Shown: in pieces, positions 7,082-16,066 of the stretch | How positions within the stretch are numbered: the stretch's first letter is position 1 | Layout: each line of letters starts with the position of its first letter | Assembly: GCA_009773415.1 (NCBI GenBank) | Contig: WSNO01000019.1 | Location: 1 to 64,000, forward strand | Source of the DNA: Nitrospirota bacterium | Lineage (GTDB): Bacteria; Nitrospirota; Thermodesulfovibrionia; Thermodesulfovibrionales; Dissulfurispiraceae | Direction of reading: 5' to 3' | DNA length: 64,000 nt | Made by a program: the position numbers and the translations under genes | Notes under the pieces: model-generated | Database searches by the model: none | Told to the model about the DNA's origin: nothing | The model's input: the letters and a program-made list of their open reading frames with translations, nothing else

Positions 7082-8339
7082 CACCGTTCAGTCCATACAG
7101 TTTTTTTACCGCCATTGCGAGCAGCTCGCGATCGTCCGCGTTCTCCTTCAGAGCGACGGTCGGATTATGAACCAGCTTGTTGACTATCGCCGTCACGAGA
7201 TACTGCACCGCATCACTGGTCGCGGCATCCAGATTCGGGCAGCGGTTCCTGAATTTATCGAGCTCTTCAAGCTTGATCTCATCAGCCTTCTGCCGCAAGG
7301 CCAGTATCAGCGGTACGGTGTCAAGCGATGCCAGCCAGTGCATGAATTTGCCGACTTCCTCGTCAATAATGATTTCGGCTTTTTCGGCCTCTTTCCGGCG
7401 CTCAAGCATATTTGAATCGACCACCTGCTGCAGATCGTCGACATGATAGAGATAGACGTTGTCGAGATCGTTGACAGCGGGATCAATATTGCGCGGCACC
7501 GAAATGTCGATAATAAAGACCGGACGATTGCGGCGTTCGCGCATGACGCGCTGCATCTGCTCTTTTATGAGGACAAATTTCGGCGCACCGGTTGAGCAGA
7601 TAAGGATATCGACATGCGTCATCTGATCGATATACTCGTCAAAACGCACCGGCATGCCGCAGAACACTTCAGCAAGCTCGCAGCAGCGCTCGTACGTGCG
7701 GTTTGCGATGCGGATGTTCTGCACCCCGTTGGTTACCAGATGACGCGCGGCAAGTTCCGCCATTTCTCCGGCGCCGAGGAGCATGACCGCCTTGGTCGAA
7801 AGGTCGGTAAATATCTTTTTGGCGAGTTCAACCGCAGCAAAGCTTATCGAAACGGCATTTTCGGCGATGCGCGTTTCGGTGCGCACGCGTTTGGATGTGG
7901 ATATCGCTTTTTTCATGAGCCGGTTCAGAATGATGCCGGTCGTCTTCCGGGTGAGCGCATAGTCGAACGTATCTTTCAGCTGACCGAGAATCTGGGGCTC
8001 TCCCAGCACCATGGAATCGAGACTGGCGCCGACGCGAAAGATGTGGCGAATGCCGTCAGCCTCTGCATGAACATAGAGCGACGACTCAAAATCCGCACGA
8101 GCCATGCCGTGAAATGCCGCGAGAAAATCCTTGATCTGATTTTCAGCCGCTTCCACCGAGCGGGCTGATGCATATATTTCAACGCGGTTGCAGGTCGAAA
8201 GCAGCGCGGCCTCCTGAACGTCAGGCAACGCATGGATGCCCAGAAGACCGTCCTCAAGCTTCTGCTCGCTGAAGGCAAGGCGTTCACGGATAGTGACGCC
8301 TGCAGTTTTGTGGTTCAGTCCGACAACGAGGATACTCAT
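7068..8339 (-). CDS. hemA: Glutamyl-tRNA reductase
   Basis: A 423-residue NADPH-dependent enzyme that reduces glutamyl-tRNA to glutamate-1-semialdehyde, the first step of C5-pathway tetrapyrrole synthesis. It begins MSILVVGLNHKTAGVTIRE, has the catalytic cysteine in LLSTCNRVEIYA near residue 50, the substrate segment VLGEPQILGQLKD, and the NADPH Rossmann motif LLGAGEMAELAARHL near 190. A C-terminal dimerisation helix region follows. The start codon overlaps the ccsA stop by four bases (ATGA); longer readings of the frame run into ccsA. HemA next to CcsA is a common pairing that joins haem supply to cytochrome c maturation. HemA is usually under haem feedback, but no site for that is visible here. 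Confidence 0.97.
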   Translation of the reverse strand: MSILVVGLNHKTAGVTIRERLAFSEQKLEDGLLGIHALPDVQEAALLSTCNRVEIYASARSVEAAENQIKDFLAAFHGMARADFESSLYVHAEADGIRHIFRVGASLDSMVLGEPQILGQLKDTFDYALTRKTTGIILNRLMKKAISTSKRVRTETRIAENAVSISFAAVELAKKIFTDLSTKAVMLLGAGEMAELAARHLVTNGVQNIRIANRTYERCCELAEVFCGMPVRFDEYIDQMTHVDILICSTGAPKFVLIKEQMQRVMRERRNRPVFIIDISVPRNIDPAVNDLDNVYLYHVDDLQQVVDSNMLERRKEAEKAEIIIDEEVGKFMHWLASLDTVPLILALRQKADEIKLEELDKFRNRCPNLDAATSDAVQYLVTAIVNKLVHNPTVALKENADDRELLAMAVKKLYGLNGDDDE

Positions 8340-9151
8340 TCGAATATATGCACACTCTTGAGCAGAAAATTCACTCCAAAGAACGTAAAGAGTACGGCGA
8401 CAAATCCAAGAACCGAGAGCAGCGCGGCACGTTTCCCGCGCCAGCCGACAACCAGCCGTATATGCAAAACCATGGCGTAAATAAACCACGTAATGAGCGA
8501 CCAGGTCTCTTTCGGGTCCCATCGCCAGTAGCTGCCCCATGCATCTTCAGCCCAGAGTGCGCCGGTAATGATTGCAAGGGTAAGCAGGGGAAAGCCGAGG
8601 GTAATCATGCGGTAATTGATTTCATCCAGAACCTGAATGTTCGGCAGGCGCAAAAACAGTCCGCTCAACTTTTTTGTTTTCAGGTAGTGCTCCTGCAGCA
8701 GGTACATGATGCCGACCCCAAACGCCACGGTAAACGCAGCAAAGCCAAGAAAGGCAAAGACGGTATGAATGAGCAGCCAGGAACTCTGAAGCGCCGGACT
8801 GAGCGGCTTGATTTCGCGCGGGAGCATCGCCGAAGCCAGCATCATGAGGAAGATAAGCGGCAGGATGAACGATCCGAGGATGCCGATCCGGTAGCGGAAA
8901 TGAGTTACCAGATAGAGCAGGGCGATGCACCAGGCAAAAAACGATGCCGATTCATGCATGCTGGTAATAGGCACCTGGCCGGCGCTGAGGTAACGGTATA
9001 TGATGGCAGCGGTGTGGAGGATAAAGCCGACTGCGGTTATCCAGACCGTAAGTTTCGACGCATCCTTGCTGCCGCGGATGAGGTCGACCATGCCGATAAT
9101 GGCGGCAGCGAAGTAACAGGTGAGGGCAAACTCAAAGAGCAGAGTTCCCAT
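8336..9151 (-). CDS. ccsA: System II cytochrome c biogenesis protein CcsA/ResC
   Basis: A 271-residue integral membrane protein with about eight hydrophobic segments. The tryptophan-rich WWD-type loop is seen as WGSYWRWDPKETWSLITW near residue 215, and histidines in helices (such as SWLLIHTVFAFLGFAAF and LHIRLVV) match the external and internal haem ligands of the family. With CcsB/ResB it moves haem across the membrane and attaches it to CXXCH sites of apocytochromes. The ATG at 9151 overlaps the stop of the previous gene by one base (TGATG); a start at 9172 would overlap by 22. No resB is next to it here. Confidence 0.9.
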   Translation of the reverse strand: MGTLLFEFALTCYFAAAIIGMVDLIRGSKDASKLTVWITAVGFILHTAAIIYRYLSAGQVPITSMHESASFFAWCIALLYLVTHFRYRIGILGSFILPLIFLMMLASAMLPREIKPLSPALQSSWLLIHTVFAFLGFAAFTVAFGVGIMYLLQEHYLKTKKLSGLFLRLPNIQVLDEINYRMITLGFPLLTLAIITGALWAEDAWGSYWRWDPKETWSLITWFIYAMVLHIRLVVGWRGKRAALLSVLGFVAVLFTFFGVNFLLKSVHIFE

Positions 9152-9918
9152 CAGAAGCACCCGAGTTCGCACTGCTTTACTTTTATCTTCAATTCATCAG
9201 CAGCCGCACCGACCAATGCATACGCGATGCCGATTTCCTCGGCCACCGCACGAGCAGCGGTGCAGGTGATCCTGCCGTTTTCTGCACGCTCCGTAAGCAA
9301 TGCAGCAAGCTTCTTTTTTATCAGAATATCATCCATGCGTTGTATGAGGCGGTGCATGCCATCAGTGGCGGCTCCGGAAGAGAGGTTGCTCAGTGGTACG
9401 GAGATATCAGCCGGTGAGGCATCCAATGGCTGTTCTGCTGTGATTGATACAATAAGATCCGCAAGCTGCAATGCTTTGCGAGCCGATGGCTTGCCGGAAG
9501 CCGCGCCGAAGCGAACGATACATATTACACCATCAGGCCGGAGAAACTCAATCGGACTGTTCCCTTCAACTAAGATGATGTCGAGATCGGAGAGCATATC
9601 GACCGCCTGCGGCAAAAGATCCTGAAGCTCCTCCGGGGGCGCCTGTATCCACAGCACCCGCTCCGCACCCGCGGCGTGGTACTCTGCTGTATCCTTGTCG
9701 GGCTGCGTGATCAGATGAGGAGCATCGGTTATGCTCGCATAAAAGGCGGTTTTCGTATATTTGATTGCGCCGAGGCGTTTGGGCGGTTTCAGAAGAACGA
9801 GGGTGCTGTCAGGAGGAGAGGGTGCGGCGAGAGAGCGAATGAATGCCGCTCCGAGCGTGGTTTTGCCGATGTTGCTCTTCTCTCCGCCGATGCAGAGAAT
9901 AAGGGGACGGGTCATCAT
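9151..9918 (-). CDS. MobB-like P-loop nucleotide-binding protein with a C-terminal cysteine motif
   Basis: A protein of about 255 residues, first gene of the tetrapyrrole operon. A P-loop GGEKSNIGKTT lies near the N-terminus; the segments DTAEYHAAGAERVLWIQ and DIILVEGNSPIEFLRPD resemble MobB, the GTP-binding adapter of molybdopterin guanine dinucleotide synthesis. The last 50 or so residues (from KLAALLTERAENGRITC) look like a small helical domain and end in CELGCF. I cannot name a reaction for it. Start: two adjacent ATGs at 9918 and 9915, and a TTG at 9936; none has a convincing ribosome site. Its stop overlaps ccsA by one base. The 146 bases upstream to topA hold nothing I can identify with confidence. 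Confidence 0.65.
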   Translation of the reverse strand: MMTRPLILCIGGEKSNIGKTTLGAAFIRSLAAPSPPDSTLVLLKPPKRLGAIKYTKTAFYASITDAPHLITQPDKDTAEYHAAGAERVLWIQAPPEELQDLLPQAVDMLSDLDIILVEGNSPIEFLRPDGVICIVRFGAASGKPSARKALQLADLIVSITAEQPLDASPADISVPLSNLSSGAATDGMHRLIQRMDDILIKKKLAALLTERAENGRITCTAARAVAEEIGIAYALVGAAADELKIKVKQCELGCF

Positions 9919-10064
9919 GTGAGGAAAATATTGCAACCCGGAATATCGGAAGAGCGGAAGTCAGCGGGCGGGAAAGAGAAAGCGCAGAAAACTTTCATTT
10001 CTTTGCTTCCGCGCGAACTGGCTTCCGTGCATCCGCACACTATCATTCTATCTTCTTCCGTATG

Positions 10065-12380
10065 TTATGACTGATTGCCCGGCGCATCGGCTGCTGCAAT
10101 CTCTTCCTTATAGCCGCATTCCTTGCTCAGGCATGCGTGGAAACGCTGGCCTCCCTTGAGCCATTTTTCGACAATGAAGGGGGCTTTGCATTTCGGGCAT
10201 TCCTGTGGCAACGGCCGATACCAGGTTGCATAGGTGCAGTTGGGATAGTTGCTGCAGCTCCAGAAAGCCTTGCCGCGCTTGGATTTGCGCTCAACGAGAT
10301 CGCCGCCGTCGAGCGGGCACTTTACACCGGTCGGAATGGGTTTCGCAGTTTTGCACGCAGGATACTGCGAGCAGGCCATGAATTTTCCGAAGCGGCCTTT
10401 CTTGATAACCATGGGAGAGCCGCACTTCTCGCATTTCTCGTCGGTCATCTCCGGTTCAGCCTGCGGCTGACCGCCTTCTCCCTCAAGCGGTCGCGTGCTC
10501 CTGCACGTCGGGTAGCCGGAGCATGCCATAAACCGTCCATGGCGTCCCCACTTGATGACCATCGGCTCGCCGCATTTCTCGCACTTCTCGTCGGTCGGAA
10601 TGTCCTGCGGCTTTACCTTGGTCGTGTCTTTGGATGCTTCAACAAGGTCCTTGTTGAACGGTGTATAAAAATCCTTTACAACGCGGGTCCATTTCATCTT
10701 CGCCGTTTCGATATCGTCGAGTTCATTTTCCATGTTTGCGGTAAAGCTGAAGTCAATCAGCTCAGGAAACTTTTCGACGAGCAAGTCGTTCACAACAACG
10801 CCGAGTTCGGTCGGCGAAAATCGGTTCTCGAGTTTCTGGACGTATTTGCGATCCTGAATCGTCGAAAGAATGGACGCATAGGTGCTCGGCCTGCCGATGC
10901 CTTTTTCTTCAAGCGCCCTCACAAGTGTGGCTTCCGTGTACCGCGGAGGAGGCTGCGTGAAATGCTGAGACGGAACAACGGCAGCATGCTCCAACGGTTC
11001 ATTTTCATTCACCGGCGGCAGCAATCCTCCCTCATCTTCCGTAATGTCATCGGCCGATTCCGTATAGAGCGCCATAAAGCCGGGAAATCGGATAACCATC
11101 CCGGTTGCGCGGAGTTCAGTGCCGGCTACCGGCGTGCCGGCATCTCTGAGAGCGATGATGTAGGTCGTATGTTCAAGCTGGGCCGGCGCCATCTGGCTCG
11201 CCATAAAGCGGTTCCAGATGAGCTGGTACAGGTTGACCTGATCTTTTGAAAGATATTTTTTGACCTTGTCGGGCAACTTGTCAGGATAGGTCGGGCGGAT
11301 GGCTTCATGCGCCTCCTGCGCATTGCCGCGGCTCTTGTAGACCGGCGGTTTTTCAGGCAGATATTCTTGCCCGAACTTTGCCGAAATGAGCTCGCGCGCC
11401 CACTGCTGCGCTTCAGGGGCGATACGGAACGCATCGGTACGCATATAGGTGATGAGACCGACCGAACCTTCCGGGCCGAGCTCTATGCCCTCATAGAGCT
11501 GCTGCGCCGTCATCATCGTCTTTTTAGCGGTAAACTTGAGTTTGCGGGAGGCTTCCTGCTGAAGCGTGCTGGTGATGAACGGCGCATAGGGCGCACGTTT
11601 CCGCATCTTCTTGTCGATGCCGGCAACAAAAAAGTCTTTTGCGGCGAGGTCGCGAACAATCGTATCGGCGGCTTCCGCATTGGTAATGAGAAAACGTTTG
11701 CCTTCCTCTGCATCGCGCTCGACGACAAGACGATCCTGATAGCGATAAAGACGGGCGGAAAACTGCTGGGCATCGGCTCCCATCTGGTGCACCATGGTCT
11801 CGATGGTCCAGTACTCTTCTTTATTGAAAGCCTCTATTTCGCGTTCGCGGTCAACAACAAGCCGGACTGCAACCGACTGAACGCGGCCCGCGCTCAGGCC
11901 GCGGCGGACCTTTTTCCAGAGAAACGGGCTGAGGGTATAGCCGACGAGACGGTCGAGGATTCTTCGCGCCTGCTGGGCATCCACCTTGTCGGTATCAATG
12001 CTGCCCGGTTTCTGAATCGCTTCCCGGACCGATTTTTCCGTTATTTCATGAAACATGACCCGGAAAATATTGTTCTTCTTCGGCTGACGGATCTCTTCCG
12101 CAATATGATGCGCAATCGCCTCCCCCTCACGGTCAGGGTCGGTTGCGATGTAGATGTTCTCGGCTTTTTTTGCTTCCCGCTTCAGGTCCCTGACGACCTG
12201 CTCCTTGCCGGGAATCACGATGTAGGTCGGCGCGAAATTTTTCGTGACGTCGACGCCGATCTCTTTTTCGGGAAGATCCTTCACATGACCGACGGATGCC
12301 TTTACCCAATAGTCTTTCCCGAGGATTTTGGATATGGTTTTGGCTTTTGCCGGGGATTCAACAATAACAAGTGAACTCAT
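10065..12380 (-). CDS. topA: DNA topoisomerase I
   Basis: A 771-residue type IA topoisomerase that relaxes negative supercoils. The TOPRIM domain opens the protein (LVIVESPAKAKTISKILG) with the acidic triad in IYIATDPDREGEAIAHH; the active-site tyrosine is in GLITYMRTDAFRIA near residue 305. The C-terminal 170 residues carry four C4 zinc ribbons: KCEKCGEPM, KCEKCGSPM, KCPLDGGDL and ECPKCKAPF, each closed by a second cysteine pair such as CSGYPTC or CSNYPNC. The ATG at 12380 is followed at once by the conserved start and preceded by GGGAG; a longer reading overlaps the upstream gene. It is the last gene of an argG-dprA-unknown-topA run. Confidence 0.97.
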   Translation of the reverse strand: MSSLVIVESPAKAKTISKILGKDYWVKASVGHVKDLPEKEIGVDVTKNFAPTYIVIPGKEQVVRDLKREAKKAENIYIATDPDREGEAIAHHIAEEIRQPKKNNIFRVMFHEITEKSVREAIQKPGSIDTDKVDAQQARRILDRLVGYTLSPFLWKKVRRGLSAGRVQSVAVRLVVDREREIEAFNKEEYWTIETMVHQMGADAQQFSARLYRYQDRLVVERDAEEGKRFLITNAEAADTIVRDLAAKDFFVAGIDKKMRKRAPYAPFITSTLQQEASRKLKFTAKKTMMTAQQLYEGIELGPEGSVGLITYMRTDAFRIAPEAQQWARELISAKFGQEYLPEKPPVYKSRGNAQEAHEAIRPTYPDKLPDKVKKYLSKDQVNLYQLIWNRFMASQMAPAQLEHTTYIIALRDAGTPVAGTELRATGMVIRFPGFMALYTESADDITEDEGGLLPPVNENEPLEHAAVVPSQHFTQPPPRYTEATLVRALEEKGIGRPSTYASILSTIQDRKYVQKLENRFSPTELGVVVNDLLVEKFPELIDFSFTANMENELDDIETAKMKWTRVVKDFYTPFNKDLVEASKDTTKVKPQDIPTDEKCEKCGEPMVIKWGRHGRFMACSGYPTCRSTRPLEGEGGQPQAEPEMTDEKCEKCGSPMVIKKGRFGKFMACSQYPACKTAKPIPTGVKCPLDGGDLVERKSKRGKAFWSCSNYPNCTYATWYRPLPQECPKCKAPFIVEKWLKGGQRFHACLSKECGYKEEIAAADAPGNQS

Positions 12381-12399
12381 AGCCTGTCCGCTCCCTTCG

Positions 12400-12684
12400 C
12401 TAATTCCAGATAATCTGGCGGCCACGGCCGAATGTATACGCGTAGATATCCTCAGACTCCAGATCGGTATCTTTCATTAATATGTATGCAAGCAGCGCCC
12501 GGATGGTGTCAAGCTCGGACTCATCTATGTACTTGTTGATTTCAAGCATGTTCAGCTCTTCCCGGACTGTCGAGAAATCGATGTCGATAACCTCAACCCT
12601 CCTGAGCGCATCCTCGGAATCATAGCCCTTCTCGATCAGTTCTTTTGCGAGGGTTCGCAAAATGTCAATAAGCCGCTGTGCCAA
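12400..12684 (-). CDS. Small conserved-position protein of unknown function (dprA-topA intergenic gene)
   Basis: A 94-residue acidic, helix-rich protein with no motif I recognise. The start is a TTG at 12684 with AGGAGG five bases upstream, nine bases after dprA. It ends 19 bases before topA. In many Proteobacteria the gene smg (DUF494) stands exactly between dprA and topA; this protein is shorter than Smg and I cannot confirm homology by eye, though its helical, acidic character (SEDALRRVEVIDIDFSTV, YIDESELDTIRALLAYI) is compatible. The strong ribosome site, tight spacing and lack of better reading frames support a real gene. Confidence 0.7.
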   Translation of the reverse strand: MAQRLIDILRTLAKELIEKGYDSEDALRRVEVIDIDFSTVREELNMLEINKYIDESELDTIRALLAYILMKDTDLESEDIYAYTFGRGRQIIWN

Positions 12685-12693
12685 TCCGTCCTC

Positions 12694-13812
12694 CTAAGCC
12701 AACGTGAATCTTTTGCCTTCAATCTGTCGTATAACGCCTTTAATCTCTAAAGAGAGGAGCATGGCGGAGAGTAGAGAAGGCGGAAACCGTGTTTCCCTCG
12801 CGATAAGGTCAACATGCTTCGGCTCGTCGCCGATCACGTTACATATTGCACATTCTTCCGGAGTAATTTCAAGTCGGGGAATGTGTGCAGCACGATCCGC
12901 TGCCGACGATTTCAGCATCCCCCGCAGTTTCGGCGCCAGCTCTTCAAGCATGTCGTCTACCCGGCGGACAAGCTTTGCACCCTTCTGGATGAGTCCGTTG
13001 GATCCGCTCGCATTCGGCGTGGTAATGTTGCCGGGAACCGCAAAAACATCCTTCCCTTGCTCAAGCGCATATTCGGCAGTGATGAGCGAACCGCTGTTCT
13101 CGGCCGCTTCCACAACCAGAACCGCAAGCGACAGGCCGCTGATTATCCGGTTGCGTCGCGGAAAGTTCTCTTTATTCGGCGGCGTTCCGATTGGAAACTC
13201 GCTGATGACGCTGCCGTGCTGAGCGAGATCAAGAAAGAGAGCCTTGTTTTCAGGAGGATAGGGGCGGTCGATGCCGCAGCCAAGCACTGCGATGCTTCTG
13301 CCGCCTGATGAGAGCGCGCCCTTGTGCGCCGCAGTGTCAATCCCCCGGGCCATGCCGCTGACGACGGTAATGCCCCGTTCAGCGAGACCTGCCGCCATCA
13401 TGTGGGCGACTTTTCTGCCGTACTCGGTCATGCGGCGGGAGCCGACCACGGCGATCGAATAGCAGTCCTCAGGTGCAATGATTCCTTTCTGATACAGGAG
13501 CACCGGGGCATCGTCAAATACCCGGAGCGAGGCAGGATATTCCGGCGCGGTATACGGAACCACCTTCACCTGCAATGCCGCGATTGCGGAACGCTCGCGA
13601 TCGACGCGGTCCCAGCCGTCAAAGGCTGCTATTTTTTGTGCCCGGCCCTCGCCTACATCGGGGATGCCGGCCAGGGCCCGGCGCGATGAGGAGAAAATCT
13701 TTTCGGGCGACCCCAAAGCTGAGATGAGCTTTTTCACGGTCACCGGCCCGATGTCTTTGGTAAAGGTCAGCGCCAGCCAGCACGAAAGCTCGTCACGAAG
13801 CACGGTGTTCAT
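12694..13812 (-). CDS. dprA: DNA-processing protein DprA (Smf family)
   Basis: A 372-residue protein that loads RecA on incoming single-stranded DNA during transformation and is widespread in non-competent bacteria too. The Rossmann core shows IAVVGSRRMTEYGRKVAHM near residue 120, VSGMARGIDTAAHKGAL near 155, IAVLGCGIDRPYPPENKAL, EFPIGTPPNKENFPRRNRI and VVEAAENSGSLITAEYAL, all typical. An N-terminal helix-hairpin region (LTFTKDIGPVTVKKLI) and a C-terminal winged-helix segment (CNVIGDEPKHVDLIARET) flank it. It follows argG by 15 bases and precedes the small gene and topA on one probable transcript. Confidence 0.95.
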   Translation of the reverse strand: MNTVLRDELSCWLALTFTKDIGPVTVKKLISALGSPEKIFSSSRRALAGIPDVGEGRAQKIAAFDGWDRVDRERSAIAALQVKVVPYTAPEYPASLRVFDDAPVLLYQKGIIAPEDCYSIAVVGSRRMTEYGRKVAHMMAAGLAERGITVVSGMARGIDTAAHKGALSSGGRSIAVLGCGIDRPYPPENKALFLDLAQHGSVISEFPIGTPPNKENFPRRNRIISGLSLAVLVVEAAENSGSLITAEYALEQGKDVFAVPGNITTPNASGSNGLIQKGAKLVRRVDDMLEELAPKLRGMLKSSAADRAAHIPRLEITPEECAICNVIGDEPKHVDLIARETRFPPSLLSAMLLSLEIKGVIRQIEGKRFTLA

Positions 13813-13827
13813 TCTGCTGAAAGCAAA

Positions 13828-15021
13828 CTATCCCCGGAGCAGTTTCTGAACCCGGAGGCGCAGGGCATTCAGCTTGATAAAGCCTTCGGCATCCTTCTGG
13901 TTATAGATTTTCTCGGCTTCAAATGTTGCAAGTTCCTGATGATAGAGAGAGCGCGCCGACTTGCGGCCGACAACAAGGCAGTTGCCTTTGTAAAGTTTCA
14001 GGCGTGCCGTCCCGCTGACATTCTTCTGCATCTCGTCAATCATGGTCTGGAGCAGCACGCGCTCCGGGGCAAACCAGAATCCGTAATAAACAAGCTCGGC
14101 ATATTTTGGAATAAGCGAGTCGCGCAGATGCGTAACTTCCCGGTCCAGCGTCAGAGACTCCACTGCGCGGTGTGCGGCATGCAGAACGGTACCTGCCGGG
14201 GTTTCATAGACACCGCGCGACTTCATGCCGACAAAGCGGTTTTCGACAAGGTCGGCGCGGCCGATGCCGTTTTCTCCCGCAATGCCGTTCAGGTTCTTCA
14301 TGAGCTCAAACGGAGTCATCCGCTTGCCGTCCAGTGCAACCGGGTCACCGCCTTCGTATTCAATCTCGATGTAGCGCGGCTTGTCCGGAGCCTTTTCGGG
14401 CGGCACCATCATGGTGTACATGTCGTCGGTCGGCTCAAGCCAGGGGTCTTCCAGTATGCCGCCCTCATAACTGATGTGCAGTACGTTACGGTCGGTGCTG
14501 TAAGGTTTGTCCTTGGTCGCTTTCACCGGAATGCCGTGCTTTTCCGCATAGTCGATGAGCGACTGGCGGGAATTGAATTCCCATTCGCGCCACGGGCAGA
14601 TGGCTTTGATATCCGGCTTCAGTGCGTAGTAGGTAAGCTCGAAGCGGACCTGATCGTTGCCTTTGCCGGTGGAGCCATGCGCTACTGCATTCGCATTCTC
14701 CTTTATGGCAATATCGATCTGTTTCTTCGCAATCAATGGACGGGCAATGGATGTTCCGAGGAGGTAGACGCCTTCGTAAAGTGCATTGGCGCGCAGCATG
14801 GGGAAAATATAGTCTTTTGCAAACTCTTCACGAACATCCTCAACATATGCCTTTGCGGCGCCTGTGTTCAGTGCCTTCTGATCGACCCCTGAAAGATCTT
14901 CTTCCTGACCGAGGTCCGCACAAAAAGCGATAACCTCTGCATCATACTTCTCGATGAGCCATTTAATCGCAACCGATGTATCAAGTCCGCCGGAATACGC
15001 GAGGACAATTCTGTTTTTCAT
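13828..15021 (-). CDS. argG: Argininosuccinate synthase
   Basis: A 397-residue cytoplasmic ligase joining citrulline and aspartate at the cost of ATP, the penultimate step of arginine synthesis. The ATP-binding loop [15 protein letters not shown] opens the protein; other family segments are [19 protein letters not shown] near residue 115, [11 protein letters not shown] and [11 protein letters not shown]. The ATG at 15021 has AGGAG about eight bases upstream, and TTCACA-18-TAAAGT at 15073-15102 is a likely promoter. Being followed by dprA and topA rather than argH is unusual for pathway logic but does not change the call. Confidence 0.97.
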   Translation of the reverse strand: MKNRIVLAYSGGLDTSVAIKWLIEKYDAEVIAFCADLGQEEDLSGVDQKALNTGAAKAYVEDVREEFAKDYIFPMLRANALYEGVYLLGTSIARPLIAKKQIDIAIKENANAVAHGSTGKGNDQVRFELTYYALKPDIKAICPWREWEFNSRQSLIDYAEKHGIPVKATKDKPYSTDRNVLHISYEGGILEDPWLEPTDDMYTMMVPPEKAPDKPRYIEIEYEGGDPVALDGKRMTPFELMKNLNGIAGENGIGRADLVENRFVGMKSRGVYETPAGTVLHAAHRAVESLTLDREVTHLRDSLIPKYAELVYYGFWFAPERVLLQTMIDEMQKNVSGTARLKLYKGNCLVVGRKSARSLYHQELATFEAEKIYNQKDAEGFIKLNALRLRVQKLLRG

Positions 15022-15072
15022 GAGAAAATCTCCTTTCATATCAAGAAAAGCAGCATTCATCGTAAGATGATA

Positions 15073-15102
15073 ACTTTAGCAGAAAGGGATCGTGCTTGTG
15101 AA
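15073..15102 (-). promoter_or_regulatory. Probable promoter of argG-dprA-topA
   Basis: On the minus strand TTCACA (15097-15102) and TAAAGT (15073-15078) are 18 bases apart. The start would fall about 45 bases before the argG ATG, leaving a short leader with a good ribosome site. No arginine-repressor box is obvious by eye. Confidence 0.45.
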
Positions 15103-15159
15103 GCATTGCTGATGCCGAATGGCCGGGGGCAAATACAGGGATGCAGGGATGCACTGTTC

Positions 15160-15189
15160 TTGACCGTATCCGCAAACCTTCGTTAAAGT
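15160..15189 (+). promoter_or_regulatory. Promoter abutting panC
   Basis: TTGACC at 15160-15165 and TAAAGT at 15184-15189 are separated by 18 bases. The panC ATG begins eight bases after the end of the -10 hexamer, where transcription would normally start, so the mRNA may have no leader. Confidence 0.5.
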
Positions 15190-15196
15190 ATTTCCT

Positions 15197-16066
15197 ATGG
15201 AAAACATCAGGATTCCGAGAATAGTGAGAGAAACCTCCCGTGCACACCGTTTAAAGGGTAGAAGCGTCGGTTTTGTTCCGACGATGGGATCGCTTCATCA
15301 GGGACATTTAAGTCTGGTCCGATATGCCAAGAGCGAGAACGATGTTGTTGTCGTGAGTATTTTCGTTAATCCGGCCCAGTTCGGACCCAATGAGGATTTT
15401 GCCAAATACCCCCGTGATACGGAGCGTGATCTGGCCCTTCTTGAAAAAGCAGGAGTTGACGTTGCTTTTCTGCCTCAGGCTGATGCCATCTATCCGGACG
15501 GATTTCTCACCGAAATTCGGATCAATGATATCTCGGACAAGCTGTGCGGGGCATTTCGACCGGGACATTTCAGCGGCGTTTCGACGGTCGTGAATAAACT
15601 CTTCAACATTGTACGGCCGGACAGGGCATATTTCGGGCAGAAAGACTATCAGCAGGCGGTTGTCATTCGTAAAATGGCTGAGGATTTGAACATGGATATC
15701 GAACTCGTTGTCTGCCCGACGCTGCGTGAGAAGGACGGGGTGGCGATGAGCTCACGCAACGCTTATCTGGACAAAGCGGAGCGTGCGGCGGCAACAGTGC
15801 TTTTCCGGGCATTGACGGAGGCGGCCTCAGCCATTCGTCAGGGCGGGACGACGCCCCTTTCGGTCACGAAAATGATGCATGAAGTGCTGGCGGCTGAGCC
15901 GCTGGTTACCGAGGTACAGTATGCCGGGGTTTACGATATCAGGACTCTTGATGCCCTGACGGAGTTTCAGAGGGCAAATCTTCTGGCGATTGCGCTGAAG
16001 CTCGGCACTGCCCGGCTGATAGACAATATGCTCATAGAACTGCAGACCGAACAATCAGGAAAGTGA
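15197..16066 (+). CDS. panC: Pantothenate synthetase
   Basis: A 289-residue enzyme that condenses pantoate and beta-alanine with ATP, the last step of vitamin B5 synthesis. FVPTMGSLHQGHLSLV holds the nucleotide-binding HIGH-like motif; SIFVNPAQFGPNEDFAKYPR, KLFNIVRPDRAYFGQKDYQQ and the KMSKS-like VAMSSRNAYL near residue 185 are all as expected. There is no ribosome site before the ATG, in keeping with the promoter lying directly against it. The gene ends inside the convergent glgC by 12 bases. panB and panD are not in the window. Confidence 0.96.
   Translation: MENIRIPRIVRETSRAHRLKGRSVGFVPTMGSLHQGHLSLVRYAKSENDVVVVSIFVNPAQFGPNEDFAKYPRDTERDLALLEKAGVDVAFLPQADAIYPDGFLTEIRINDISDKLCGAFRPGHFSGVSTVVNKLFNIVRPDRAYFGQKDYQQAVVIRKMAEDLNMDIELVVCPTLREKDGVAMSSRNAYLDKAERAAATVLFRALTEAASAIRQGGTTPLSVTKMMHEVLAAEPLVTEVQYAGVYDIRTLDALTEFQRANLLAIALKLGTARLIDNMLIELQTEQSGK

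Noticed and set aside
6056-7183. A 375-codon plus-strand frame opposite hemC
   Set aside because: Shadow of hemC; no domain or start signal.
8348-9625. A 425-codon plus-strand frame across ccsA and the MobB-like gene
   Set aside because: Low-complexity, charged translation with no recognisable domain; the opposite strand has coupled, recognisable genes.
10137-12374. Two long open frames (370 and 355 codons) on the plus strand opposite topA
   Set aside because: They mirror topA codons, have no family features or ribosome sites, and topA is certain.
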